DNA from: Amycolatopsis circi
GTDB taxonomy: Bacteria; Actinomycetota; Actinomycetes; Mycobacteriales; Pseudonocardiaceae
DNA: 34,549 nucleotides
NCBI RefSeq assembly: GCF_003385235.1
Contig: NZ_PQIA01000096.1
Span: 1-34,549 of the forward strand
Reading direction: 5' to 3'
The notes under the pieces were generated by a model that saw only the letters and a list, made by a program, of their open reading frames with translations, made no database searches and was not told the DNA's origin. This document shows positions 15,558 to 23,732 of this stretch, piece by piece (position 1 is the stretch's first letter; each line of letters begins with the position of its first letter). Both the position numbers and the translations under genes were made by a program.

Positions 15558-16184
15558 ATGACCACTCGCGGCCGGCCTCGCACGTTCGACCCCGACACCG
15601 CCCTGCGGCAGGCGCTCGACGTGTTCTGGGAACGGGGCTACGAGGGCACCTCGCTCAGCGACCTCGCCAAGGCGACCGGGATCGCCTCGGCCAGCCTCTA
15701 CGCCTGCTTCGGCAGCAAAGCGGACCTGTTCCGCCAGGTCATGGAGCTTTACGGGACTACCTATGGCGGACCGCCCCGGCGCGCCCTGGTCGAGCATCCG
15801 ACCGCTCGCGCCGCGATCCACGCCATGCTGCGGGCAACCGCGGACCAGATCACTCACTCCGACGCGCCGCACTACTGCATGCTGATCCTCGCCGCGCCCA
15901 CCGGAGCGGTCGAGAACCATGCCGTCCGCGAGTTCCTGGCCGACATCCGGCGCTCGCAGTTCACGGCGGTCAGGGAGCGGCTCGCGCGCGGTGTCTCCGA
16001 CGGCGATCTCCACCTGTCGGATGCTGGCCTGGACGCCGCGGCGCGCTACTACACCACGGTGGTGCAAGGACTTTCCGTGCAAGCCCGTGACGGCGCCGAC
16101 CGCACCGAGTTGGAAGCGGTGATCACCTGCGCGATGGCCGGATGGGATGCCCTGACCTCTGCGCCGTCACACAGCGACAGCTGA
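15558..16184 (+). CDS. TetR family transcriptional regulator
   Basis: A 208-residue regulator with an N-terminal helix-turn-helix (GRPRTFDPDTALRQALDVFW, then GTSLSDLAKATGIASASLYA, FGSKADLF). The C-terminal domain contains ARYYTTVVQGLSVQARDG, typical of the TetR_C group seen in regulators of oxidoreductases and efflux pumps. GGAGG lies 9 bases upstream. It is divergent from the SDR - esterase - LLM operon, and the two palindromes in the shared region are its probable binding sites, giving both self-control and repression of the operon. It converges with the epoxide hydrolase gene, 8 bp away. Confidence 0.95.
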   Translation: MTTRGRPRTFDPDTALRQALDVFWERGYEGTSLSDLAKATGIASASLYACFGSKADLFRQVMELYGTTYGGPPRRALVEHPTARAAIHAMLRATADQITHSDAPHYCMLILAAPTGAVENHAVREFLADIRRSQFTAVRERLARGVSDGDLHLSDAGLDAAARYYTTVVQGLSVQARDGADRTELEAVITCAMAGWDALTSAPSHSDS

Positions 16185-16192
16185 GTTGACAG

Positions 16193-17314
16193 TCAGCGAA
16201 ACAAACGGAAGAACCCGCGCACCTGCTCGACCAGCGACGCCGGCTGCTCCAGCGCGGCGAAGTGGCCGCCATGCGGCAGTTCCTCGAACCAGCGCAGGTC
16301 GGTGAACCGCAGCTCGGCCTCCCGCCGCGACGGGCGGGTGATGTCGCGCGGGTAGATCGACAGCCCGGACGGCGCGGTCACCTTGTCCCGGAAGCCGGCG
16401 AAGCTCTCCCAGTACAGGCGCGCCGACGACGTGGCCGACGCGGTGAACCAATAAACCGAGATCTCGTCGAGGATCTTCTGCCGCGGCACGGCGTCCTCGG
16501 GATGGCCGTCGTTGTCCGTCCACGCCCAGAACTTCTCGGCGATCCAGGCGGCTTGGCCCGCCGGGGAGTCGGTGAGGCCGTAGCCGAGGGTCTGCGGCCG
16601 GGTCGCCTGGAGCGCCGAGTATCCCCGGCCGGTGCGTTGCATTTCCTTCTCGGCCTCGAGATTCGCCAGCTCCGCGGGCGTCGGGTCGTCGAACGCGCCC
16701 GCTGCCACGGATCCCAGGTTCAGGTGCACGCCGGCGACCCGCTCGGGAGCCACCTCGCCCAGCGCGCCGGACACCGCCGAACCCCAGTCGCCGCCCTGCG
16801 CGCCGTACCGGTCGTAGCCCAGCGAGACCATCAATGTGTCCCAGGCGCGCGCGGTGCGGGTGACGCCCCATCCGGTCGTCAACGGCTTGTCGCTCCAGCC
16901 GTACCCGGGCAACGACGGCGCGACCACGTGGAACGCGTCCGCCGGATCCCCGCCGTGGGCGCGCGGGTCGGTCAACGGGCCGAGGACCTCCAGGAACTCC
17001 AGCACCGAACCCGGCCACCCGTGCGTGAGCACGAGCGGAAACGCGCCCGGCTCCGGCGAGCGGACGTGCAGGAAATGGATGCCCAGCCCGTCGATCGTGT
17101 CGCGGTACTGCGGGAAGGCGTTTAGCCGTTCGGCGAACCCGAAGTCGTAGTCCTCGGCCCAGCTGAGGCACAGCTCCTGCGCATAAGCCAGCGGCAACCC
17201 CTGCGACCAGTCGTCCACCGGCTCGCGCTCGGGCCACCGCGTCCGGCGCAGCCGTTCACGCAGATCCGCGATCTCGGCTTCGGTGACGCTGACCTTGAAT
17301 GGCTCGGCGGACAT
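16193..17314 (-). CDS. Epoxide hydrolase (EHN-type alpha/beta hydrolase)
   Basis: A 373-residue epoxide hydrolase with an N-terminal EHN domain (FKVSVTEAEIADLRERLRRT). The catalytic alpha/beta domain has HGWPGS (oxyanion region), the nucleophile Asp in QGGDWGS and the base His in GGHFAALEQP. It would convert an epoxide to a diol. AGGAG lies 7 bases upstream of the ATG ending at 17314. It follows the MFS exporter gene by 26 bp on the minus strand, so the two form an operon divergent from the CGNR-type regulator, consistent with detoxification plus export. Confidence 0.93.
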   Translation of the reverse strand: MSAEPFKVSVTEAEIADLRERLRRTRWPEREPVDDWSQGLPLAYAQELCLSWAEDYDFGFAERLNAFPQYRDTIDGLGIHFLHVRSPEPGAFPLVLTHGWPGSVLEFLEVLGPLTDPRAHGGDPADAFHVVAPSLPGYGWSDKPLTTGWGVTRTARAWDTLMVSLGYDRYGAQGGDWGSAVSGALGEVAPERVAGVHLNLGSVAAGAFDDPTPAELANLEAEKEMQRTGRGYSALQATRPQTLGYGLTDSPAGQAAWIAEKFWAWTDNDGHPEDAVPRQKILDEISVYWFTASATSSARLYWESFAGFRDKVTAPSGLSIYPRDITRPSRREAELRFTDLRWFEELPHGGHFAALEQPASLVEQVRGFFRLFR

Positions 17315-17340
17315 GGCGAGACTCCTTACTGCGCAAGGCG

Positions 17341-18732
17341 TTATCGGATCGGCTGGGGGCGTCGGGTCAGGCTGAGGACCAGCCCGGCCAGGGGGAGTGC
17401 CGCGAGCACGGCGAGGGCCACTGGGGCCGGCACGATGCCGGACAGACCCGCGACAGCGGCCGGACCGATCCCGCCGCCCAAGGCGGTCATGAAGTTGAAC
17501 AGGCCCTGCGCGGTGTCACGATCGTCCGTGGCGACCAGGTCCGGCGCGAGGTTCACCAGTACGGCTTGGGCACCGGCGAACCCGCACACGGTCAACGCAG
17601 TACCGACGACAACCGGGATCGGCCCGTCGAAGGCCGCGACCACGAGCACTCCTACGACGGTGAGCGCCGCGAGCCCGGCCGACATCTGCCAGCCGGTGAA
17701 CCGGTCGGTCAAGGCGCCGACCAGTCGCCCGGCCAGCACCGAGCAGACAGCGGCAGGGACCAGGAGCACGCCGGCTTCCAGGGGACCGCCACCGGTGGCC
17801 TCCTCGATCAGAGACGGCGCGCGGAACAGCACCCCGTAGTAGCCGGCGAAGACTGTCCCGCCGATGAGCCCAGCCGCCAGGAAGCCGCGGGAGGCGATCA
17901 CCCGCCGAGGCACGAACCCGTCGGGCGTGCTTCGCACGCGCCACCACAGTCCCGCAGCGGCGAGCGCCCCGGCGGCAGCCACAACGAGCGTGACCGCAGC
18001 GGGCAGGCCGACCGAATGCGCCTGCAGCAACGTAATCAGGGAGCCAGCGAGCACCGACAGCACGGCCGCGCCGACGATGTCGAGCCGCCCGTTCGAGCCG
18101 TTTCGCTCGCCGCTGCTCCGCGTCAGCGCGCGCCTATTCGGCAATGCGGCCAGAAGCAGGGGCAACGCGAGGACCGGGATCGCGAGCACAGCACGCCACC
18201 CAAGCCAGGCGGTCACCGCGCCGCCCAACAGCGTCCCGCACCCTGACGCCGTCGCGCTAGCGGCCGCGATGATTCCCAGCGCGCGGATCCGTTGCCGCCC
18301 GGGAAGAGCGGTGGCCGCGGCGAAGACGGCGATCACGGTCGCGCCCGCCCCGGCGCCGCCGATCAGCCGGCCGACGATCACGACGGACAGCGTCGGCCCG
18401 GTTCCGGCGAGCGCGGAACCCGCGGCGAGCGTCGCGACCCCGGCGACGAGGACCTGGAACGGGCTCCAGTGGGCCAGCAGCCGGCCCGCGACCGGCATCG
18501 CGAGCGCGGAGGTCAGCGACCACGCGGCGAGAATCCACGCGGTGGCCCCGAACGGCACCGCGAGCGCGCGCCCGATGGCGGGCAGTGCCACCGACGGCGC
18601 TCCCAGCGCCACGTACATCGGCAGCACCAGCATGCCCAAAGTCAGCCCGATCCGACGCCCGTCCGGCGCCCGTCCGGCAGGGACCGTCCGCGGCGGCCTC
18701 TGCCGGGTATGGTGTGACATGCGAAAGCTCAT
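17341..18732 (-). CDS. MFS transporter, multidrug-efflux type
   Basis: A membrane protein of about 463 residues with 12-14 predicted helices, from GLTLGMLVLPMYVALGAPSV to the last helix near LAALPLAGLVLSL. The GRLIGGAGAGA and GTLLGGAVTAWLGWRA segments match motif-C-like regions of proton-coupled drug exporters of the DHA2/EmrB-like group. The start is uncertain: ATG ending at 18732, which would be nearly leaderless from the promoter TTGACG-N18-TAGCGT (minus strand, 18771-18742), or ATG ending at 18720. It is the first gene of the MFS - epoxide hydrolase operon. Confidence 0.88.
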   Translation of the reverse strand: MSFRMSHHTRQRPPRTVPAGRAPDGRRIGLTLGMLVLPMYVALGAPSVALPAIGRALAVPFGATAWILAAWSLTSALAMPVAGRLLAHWSPFQVLVAGVATLAAGSALAGTGPTLSVVIVGRLIGGAGAGATVIAVFAAATALPGRQRIRALGIIAAASATASGCGTLLGGAVTAWLGWRAVLAIPVLALPLLLAALPNRRALTRSSGERNGSNGRLDIVGAAVLSVLAGSLITLLQAHSVGLPAAVTLVVAAAGALAAAGLWWRVRSTPDGFVPRRVIASRGFLAAGLIGGTVFAGYYGVLFRAPSLIEEATGGGPLEAGVLLVPAAVCSVLAGRLVGALTDRFTGWQMSAGLAALTVVGVLVVAAFDGPIPVVVGTALTVCGFAGAQAVLVNLAPDLVATDDRDTAQGLFNFMTALGGGIGPAAVAGLSGIVPAPVALAVLAALPLAGLVLSLTRRPQPIR

Positions 18733-18741
18733 TTGAGTGTA

Positions 18742-18771
18742 ACGCTACGGGCCAACGAGGAGACACGTCAA
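18742..18771 (-). promoter_or_regulatory. Promoter of the MFS - epoxide hydrolase operon
   Basis: On the minus strand TTGACG (18766-18771) and TAGCGT (18742-18747) are 18 bp apart; transcription would begin near 18735, about 3 bases before the ATG ending at 18732. The promoter overlaps the leader and ribosome site of the divergent CGNR regulator, so a protein bound here would affect both directions. Confidence 0.45.
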
Positions 18772-19338
18772 ATGCAGGATGCGTGTTACAACCCGGTGGC
18801 GGTCCAGACGGCCGTCGACCTGGCCAACACCTTGCGGCCGGTCAAGGGAGAAGACGCGCTCGAGACGTTGGAGCAACTCCAGGACTTCCTCGACGCCCAT
18901 CCCGCGGCTGAACCTCCGGGGACCGTCCCGCGGCAGCTAACCCACGCCGACCTGACGGAAGTCCGCGCGTTGCGCGAGACGGTGCGAGAGGTGCTCGAAC
19001 GGTCGAGCGCGAACGCGGTCGAAGCCGCGGCCCTGATCAACGACGGTCTGCGCCGCAGCCGCGCCACGCCGGTGCTGCGCCACGAGGGCGACCGCTGGTG
19101 GACCGAGGTGACCTCCGGCGCCGACCGCCGCTCGACGCACCTTGCCGCGACCACGCTCAGCGCACTGGCCTCCGTGATCGCCACGCTCGGTCCCGCTCGG
19201 CTCGGCGTGTGTGCCGGACTGAATTGTCGAGCCACTTTCGTTGACCTGTCGCGCAACGGCTCGAAGCAGTACTGCACCCGAAACTGCGCGCACCGGGCCA
19301 GCGTCGCGGCCTACCGGAGCCGTCGCAGCCCGCATTGA
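18772..19338 (+). CDS. CGNR zinc-finger/ABATE-domain regulator, variant motif
   Basis: A 188-residue protein with an N-terminal ABATE domain (NPVAVQTAVDLANTL, then RALRETVREVLE) and a C-terminal CGNR-type zinc finger. The four Cys of the finger are present in CAGLNCRATFVD and QYCTRNCAHR. The signature after the last Cys reads C-A-H-R instead of C-G-N-R. Members are putative DNA-binding regulators. GAGGAG stands 9 bases before the ATG at 18772; an upstream TTG at 18733 is less likely. It is divergent from the MFS - epoxide hydrolase operon, which it probably regulates. Confidence 0.9.
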   Translation: MQDACYNPVAVQTAVDLANTLRPVKGEDALETLEQLQDFLDAHPAAEPPGTVPRQLTHADLTEVRALRETVREVLERSSANAVEAAALINDGLRRSRATPVLRHEGDRWWTEVTSGADRRSTHLAATTLSALASVIATLGPARLGVCAGLNCRATFVDLSRNGSKQYCTRNCAHRASVAAYRSRRSPH

Positions 19339-19789
19339 GCGCCGGTGCCCGACAGGCCGAGCCCGCGTTCGACGAACGAGTTCGGGCTTCCATCGCGGCG
19401 CGGCGGGGCCGGACAACCGCTTGGGGACAGGTCGACGGTGTGGGACTCTGTTCGCATCGTGCCATCTCGCTGCTGGCAGCAAGCCAGGGTCCGGGGCAGA
19501 ACGGCGTCTGCCCGATTCCGGCAGGGCCGGTGGCCGCCCCTCCTCTGCGGAATCACCGTAGAAGTATCCGGGCGAGGTGTCAGTACGCCAACCGCGTGCG
19601 TTGGCTCGTCTGAGCAGGTGGATCGTGCCGACATGATGCGGTCGGCATTCGGTGGGTCGAAGGAATTGACGCACCGCGGCTTGTCGGACGTGAGTTCTCG
19701 AAATCGACAGGGCTCGCGGTTCGGAATCCGCTGCGTCAGTACTTGCCGGGGTGCGACTTGGGCGAGGTGCTTGCCGGTTTGTCCGGAGA
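19339..19789. other. Non-coding stretch, nothing recognised
   Basis: About 450 bp between the CGNR gene and the truncated gene tail. No frame shows a domain I recognise, and codon-position bias is weak. It may be decayed coding sequence left by the rearrangement next to it. Confidence 0.5.
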
Positions 19790-20023
19790 TCACGGAGCGC
19801 GCGATTCCCGGAACGTAGCGAGGGTTGCTGACGCGCCGTTGACGGCTGCGTGCGCGAGCAGGACGGCCCCGGCGGTCCAGGTGGTGCGTTCTTCGGGCCA
19901 GACGGTGTCGGTGGCGTAGTTGTGGCCGGTCCAGTAGGAGCCGTCGCCGGCAGCGAGATGTCCGATGTCGTCCAGGAGCCGGCGCGCGCGGGCGGTGTCT
20001 CCGCGCGCGGCCAGTGCGGCGCT
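19790..20023 (-). pseudogene. C-terminal remnant of a prenyltransferase-like protein
   Basis: Reading the minus strand from 20023 gives 77 uninterrupted codons ending in a TGA at 19790-19792. The frame has no start codon, so it is not a complete gene. Its sequence contains DGSYWTGHNYATDTVWPEER followed by TTWTAGAVLLAHAA, a pattern I recall from the C-terminus of actinobacterial prenyltransferase or terpene-cyclase-like (alpha-barrel) proteins. The frame stops making sense exactly where the opposite-strand fragment begins. The family name is tentative; the truncation is clear. Confidence 0.6.
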
Positions 20024-20235
20024 GGGTCAACGTCGCCGACCGCGACGATCTCGTCGCCGCCGACCTCGACCTTCAACGGCGATTTCCCGGCATCGACGGG
20101 GTCCTCGAAACCACCTATACCGTCGACAATGGCACCCACCCGCACAACGCGAACTTCTACCTTGCCAAACGCGAGGTAGGCGGCCCGATCGCCCAAGCGC
20201 TGAGCGTGCCCGCCGACCTCGGCACCAACCGTTAG
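20017..20235 (+). pseudogene. C-terminal remnant of an alpha/beta-hydrolase or caspase-associated protein
   Basis: The plus strand from about 20017 encodes 72 codons to a TAG at 20233-20235. They read RRWVNVADRDDLVAADLDL, then RRFPG, VDNGTHPHNANFYLAK and a short tail. WVNVADxxDxVA followed by a D/N...H...YL block is typical of the C-terminal part of some actinobacterial lipase-like proteins (catalytic Asp and His region), with no N-terminal part upstream. The in-frame ATG at 20014 has no ribosome site and lies at the junction. The family is tentative; I am confident it is a gene tail. Confidence 0.55.
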
Positions 20236-20579
20236 ACCTGACTGCGCCAGCTTGAAACCGGCTCCGGGGTGCACGACAACCCGGACTGCGGGACTGTGCG
20301 GGCGCCTTCGCTGCGGACGTGCCAGCGACGCGGATTTCTTTTGGCAGGAAACAGTTTCTCGGGCGGGATCGTTTCTGAGTTGGCCTGGTGCCAAGCCCTG
20401 TCGCGCCGGCGGGGCGCAGCGGATGCGGGCCTGCGGCAGCTGAGGTACGGTCGATCGGTTCAGACTGTGTGCCGTTGTTCGAAACCGACTCGACCCGTCG
20501 CCGGCTGGTCGTGGCGGCCGGGCCGCGTTCTGGCGGGTCCGGCCTCGTACGAGACGAACGTCGCGAGGAGGACAGTTTC
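20236..20579. other. Non-coding stretch upstream of the STAS gene
   Basis: About 340 bp without a supported gene. It contains an 11-base palindrome GAAACAGTTTC at 20348-20358 and, close to the STAS gene, a TACGGT at about 20453 that could be a -10 box without a clear -35. The STAS promoter is presumably here. Confidence 0.4.
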
Positions 20580-21011
20580 GTGAACTTCAAGCTCAGTGAA
20601 CGGCCTTCGGATCGGCCCGGCACCGCAGCGCGAACTACCGTCACCGCTGCTCGCGACGTGACCACTGTCGAGGTTGTCGCGGAGATCGACCTGCGGGTCG
20701 TTCACGGATTGCGCGCCAGCCTGGACGAAGCGCTGTCGGCCGCTTCGCGTGCCCTGGTCGTCGACCTGAGGGGCGTGACGTTCTGCTCGGCGTCCGGATT
20801 GGGGCTGCTGGCACACCTGCACCGCGCGGCGGGGGAGGCCGGCGTGCCCTATGTGCTGGTGGCGAATCAGACCGCGCTGCTCCGGCCGATCCGCGTCTTC
20901 CGGATGGATCGGATGTTGTGCGTCGTGCCGACTGTCGAGGAAGCCCTCGACTGGCTGACGTTCAGGCACGGGATCACGACGTCGCTGCGGGTCCCGGAAC
21001 CGCGGCGGTGA
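20580..21011 (+). CDS. STAS-domain anti-sigma factor antagonist
   Basis: A 143-residue protein of the SpoIIAA/RsbV type. The STAS fold covers about residues 20-125: TTVEVVAEIDLRVV, SRALVVDLRGVTFCSASGLG, then the C-terminal FRMDRMLCVVPTVEEAL. The Ser before Gly in SASGLG corresponds to the phosphorylated Ser of SpoIIAA, so the switch residue is kept. Start is GTG at 20580 with GAGGAGGA 7 bases upstream. It is followed in the same direction by an RsbA-like protein with a kinase domain; the pair fits a partner-switching module. No sigma factor gene is adjacent, so the target is elsewhere. Confidence 0.9.
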   Translation: MNFKLSERPSDRPGTAARTTVTAARDVTTVEVVAEIDLRVVHGLRASLDEALSAASRALVVDLRGVTFCSASGLGLLAHLHRAAGEAGVPYVLVANQTALLRPIRVFRMDRMLCVVPTVEEALDWLTFRHGITTSLRVPEPRR

Positions 21012-21204
21012 AGCCGCCGACGAGCAGCGGAGCGGCGGCACCGGAAAGAAAAGCATGACGGTGTTGTGCCCGCCGGGCGGCGGACGGCCCAGCGGAGTGG
21101 TGCGTGAGCCGGTGTCGCGCTGTGGCCGAGTTGCTCTCTGTCCACGAAATCCAGGCGGGTGACTTGCGGCACCGTCTCGTGGCGCCCTCGGGCGGGCGGG
21201 CAAT

Positions 21205-21228
21205 GTTCCGGTTCGACACCAGGGGTTA
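21205..21228 (+). promoter_or_regulatory. Possible stress-sigma (SigB/SigF-type) promoter
   Basis: GTTC at 21205-21208, 14 bases, then GGGTTA at 21223-21228 resembles the GTTT-N14-16-GGGTAT consensus of actinobacterial SigB/SigF-type promoters. It lies about 100 bp before the RsbA-like gene, where such a promoter would give feedback control. Confidence 0.35.
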
Positions 21229-21288
21229 GCCTGGACGGGCAAGGGGAACCGAGCTGTTCCGGCGAACGGCAGAGGTGAGGAACTGATC

Positions 21289-21333
21289 GTGCTGCCCGCG
21301 GGTGGATCGTTGCATTCGGCTCGACGTCAATGA
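21289..21333 (+). CDS. Possible 14-residue leader peptide coupled to the RsbA-like gene
   Basis: GTG at 21289 is preceded by GAGGTGAGGA and opens 14 codons ending in a TGA at 21331-21333 that overlaps the ATG at 21330 (ATGA). The downstream gene has no purine-rich site of its own, so its translation may depend on this short frame. It is too short for coding statistics. Confidence 0.35.
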   Translation: MLPAGGSLHSARRQ

Positions 21334-22259
21334 CGCCCGCCGACCAGGCATTCCTGCATCCGGCGCTGTTCTATCGGACCGCTGGCCAATTCCTCGCGGG
21401 TGTTGTCCCCTTCGTCCGGGAAGGGCTGGCCGCCGACGAGCCGGTCGCGGTCGCCGCGCCGCCGGAGCGGGTGAGCTTGCTGCGCGCTGAGCTGGGCTCC
21501 GACGCCGGACGTGTGCTGCTGGTCGACATGAGCGAGGCAGGCCGCAATCCGGGCCGGATCATTCCTGGCGTGCTGCGCGCGTTCGCCGACGACCATTCGG
21601 ACCGGCACGTGCGGATCGTCGGCGAGCCGATCTGGGCCGGCCGGTCGTCGGCGGAGTACCCGGCCTGCGCTCAGCACGAGGCGTTGATCAACCTGGCCTT
21701 CCAGGGCCGGTGGGCGACCATCCTGTGTCCTTACGACGCCGAAGCGCTGGGTGCGACCGAGCTGGCGGATGCTCTCCGGACGCATCCCTGGCTGATCGAG
21801 GGCGCGGGTGAGTGGCGCGAGAGCGATGATTACGCGCCTTACGCGGTGGTGGCCGATTACAACCGGGAGTTGCCGCCCCCGCCCGGTGCCCGCTCCCTTT
21901 TCGTCGCCGAATCCGACCTCGTCGACCTCCGGCTGCTGACCGCCGAGACCGCGCGGCGGCACGGCCTGGCCGAGGACCGGGTCGAGGACGCGGTGATGGC
22001 GGTGACGGAGCTTGCGGCCAACAGCGTGGAACACGGCAGCGGGGCCGCTCTGGTGCGACTGGGTTTCGCCGACGGCGAGCTGGTCTGCCAGGTCCGGGAC
22101 GAGGGATGGCTGGCGGATCCGATGGCCGGGCGGGTTCCTGTCGCCCCGGAGCAAGAGCGCGGCCGGGGGCTGCTGCTGGTGAACCATCTCGCGGATCTGG
22201 TGCGGATGCACTCGGATCCGGCCGGTTCGACGGTGGAGGCCCGGTTCGCCGCCGGGTGA
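21330..22259 (+). CDS. RsbA-like anti-sigma regulator (MEDS sensor plus HATPase)
   Basis: A 309-residue two-domain protein. Residues 5-170 match the MEDS sensory domain (FLHPALFYRTAGQFLAGVVP, FVREGLAADEPVAV). Residues 185-305 form a GHKL serine-kinase/anti-sigma ATPase: the N-box AVTELAANSVEHG, then VRDEGW and GRGLLLVNHLADLV. Such proteins bind a sigma factor or phosphorylate a STAS antagonist in response to a signal, and the STAS gene just upstream is the likely partner. The start is fixed by family similarity. The translation signal may come from the short overlapping leader frame. Confidence 0.9.
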   Translation: MTPADQAFLHPALFYRTAGQFLAGVVPFVREGLAADEPVAVAAPPERVSLLRAELGSDAGRVLLVDMSEAGRNPGRIIPGVLRAFADDHSDRHVRIVGEPIWAGRSSAEYPACAQHEALINLAFQGRWATILCPYDAEALGATELADALRTHPWLIEGAGEWRESDDYAPYAVVADYNRELPPPPGARSLFVAESDLVDLRLLTAETARRHGLAEDRVEDAVMAVTELAANSVEHGSGAALVRLGFADGELVCQVRDEGWLADPMAGRVPVAPEQERGRGLLLVNHLADLVRMHSDPAGSTVEARFAAG

Positions 22260-22335
22260 AGGGCGCTCGGCACGCGCCTCTTAGGCTGGTCGGCGAGAGA
22301 TGAGCTAACCGTCTGGCAGAGAAGAGAGTGCGAGC

Positions 22336-23307
22336 GTGACCGCGGCAGCTGGCGACATCGAGAAGGCGGCCGGGGTGCTGCGCGACGGAGGCTTGGTGGC
22401 CTTCCCGACCGAGACGGTCTACGGCCTGGGTGCCGACGCCTCGGATCCGGCCGCCGTTGCGCGCATCTTCCAGGCGAAGGGCCGCCCGCCCACGCACCCG
22501 CTGATCGTGCACGTCGCCGGTGCCGAGTACCTGGACGGCTGGGTCGAGAAGGTGCCCGAGCCCGCGCGGCTGCTGGCCGAACAGTTCTGGCCGGGACCGC
22601 TCACCCTGGTGTTGCGGCGCGGCCCGCGAGTGTCGTCGGCGGCGACCGGGGGCCTGGAGACGGTGGGGGTGCGGGTCCCGGGCCATCCGGTGGCGCTGGC
22701 GCTGCTGGCGGCCTTCGGCGGCGGCGCGGCGGCTCCGTCGGCCAACCGGTTCGGCTCGGTCAGCCCGACCACCGCGGATCATGTCCGTGCGGAACTGGGC
22801 GATGCGGTCGATTTCGTGCTGGACGGCGGCCCCTGCCAGGTCGGCGTCGAATCCACCATCGTCGACGCGACCGGCGACACTCTCAGCATTCTTCGGCCCG
22901 GCGGGGTGCCCCGGGAAGACCTCGAAGCCGTGCTCGGCGGCTCGCTCGAGGTGCCGTCGGCGAGCCCGATCCGGGTGCCCGGCCAGCATCCGTCGCATTA
23001 CGCGCCGCGGGCGCGGGTTGTTCTCGTCGAACCCGACCGGGTGGCCGCCGAGGCACAGCGCGCGCACGGGCTCGGGCACCGGGTGGGTGTCTTCCTGCCG
23101 CCGTCGCAGGACAGTGTCCTGGGCGAGGGCTGTGCCGTGGTGTCGGTTCCGGCTTCGATGGCCGAGTACGCCCGCGGCCTCTACGGTTACCTGCGCGAGC
23201 TGGACCGGCAGGGCTGCGACCTCATTGTCGCGTCCCTGCCGGAAGAGACCGGCTTGGGCCTCGCGATCGCGAACCGGCTCCGCCGCGCCGCAGGGCCGCG
23301 CCGCTGA
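22336..23307 (+). CDS. L-threonylcarbamoyladenylate synthase (Sua5/YrdC family)
   Basis: A 323-residue Sua5-type enzyme that makes threonylcarbamoyl-AMP from threonine, bicarbonate and ATP for the t6A37 modification of tRNA. The YrdC domain (residues 5-200) has FPTETVYGLGADA, FQAKGRPPTHPLIVHV (the KxR nucleotide-binding block), APSANRFGSVSPTT and GVESTIVD. The linker HPSHYAPRA and a C-terminal Sua5 domain follow, so it is the long form rather than the short TsaC. Start is GTG at 22336 with an AG-rich ribosome site. The housekeeping copy in actinobacteria is often near prfA/atp genes, so this could be a paralogue. Confidence 0.93.
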   Translation: MTAAAGDIEKAAGVLRDGGLVAFPTETVYGLGADASDPAAVARIFQAKGRPPTHPLIVHVAGAEYLDGWVEKVPEPARLLAEQFWPGPLTLVLRRGPRVSSAATGGLETVGVRVPGHPVALALLAAFGGGAAAPSANRFGSVSPTTADHVRAELGDAVDFVLDGGPCQVGVESTIVDATGDTLSILRPGGVPREDLEAVLGGSLEVPSASPIRVPGQHPSHYAPRARVVLVEPDRVAAEAQRAHGLGHRVGVFLPPSQDSVLGEGCAVVSVPASMAEYARGLYGYLRELDRQGCDLIVASLPEETGLGLAIANRLRRAAGPRR

Positions 23308-23319
23308 ACCTTCCCGCGA

Positions 23320-23694
23320 GCCGGGCCGGTCAGGACACCGCGGTGGCCGTCAGCGCTGCCGTCGGCGAGGTGGTAGCGGCGGGCCTCCCAGCCGGGGAGC
23401 ATGCGGAAGCGTGGTCCCGCAACAGGTCGACGCCGTACTCGATGCTGCCCGGGACCTCCGAGCCGACACCTGGCCCGCGGCGCGCACGACAAGGAGGTCG
23501 TCGAGATCGCGGTCGAAGATGATTCCGTTGGCGAGGCGGGAATCGGAGCAGCCGAACAGGACCGCGAACGGGTGCTCGTTCGACGCGACGGCGGCGCGTC
23601 GGGCGGCTCCGGCCCGCCTCTGATGCCGTGGTTCAAATGGCCAAAGATCGGATCGTCGGCCGACGCGAACGGTGAAGGGCGGGGTGCCCTCCAC
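23320..23694 (-). pseudogene. Decayed beta-carbonic anhydrase
   Basis: On the minus strand one frame carries HPFAVLFGCSDSRLANGIIF followed by DLDDLLVVRAAGQV, the Cys/Asp-Arg zinc site and following strand of beta-carbonic anhydrase. At about 23467 the frame breaks: GSEVPGSIEYGVDLL continues one frame over, and the next block with the HxxC zinc ligands is missing. A third frame then gives WEARRYHLADG, like the C-terminal strand of the family. So there is at least one frameshift, an internal deletion and probably a degraded N-terminus. The enzyme cannot be functional. It fills the gap between the sua5-type gene and pdxS. Confidence 0.78.
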
Positions 23695-23732
23695 TGTTCA
23701 CGCAGGTAAATAAAACGGGGTAAAAAAGACCG

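Noticed and set aside
19311..20030. 239-codon minus-strand frame
   Set aside because: The meaningful frame in 19790-20023 is a different one; this frame is Arg-rich and motif-free.
23700..23732. T-rich run after pdxS (minus strand) as an intrinsic terminator
   Set aside because: The T runs are present but I see no stable stem before them.
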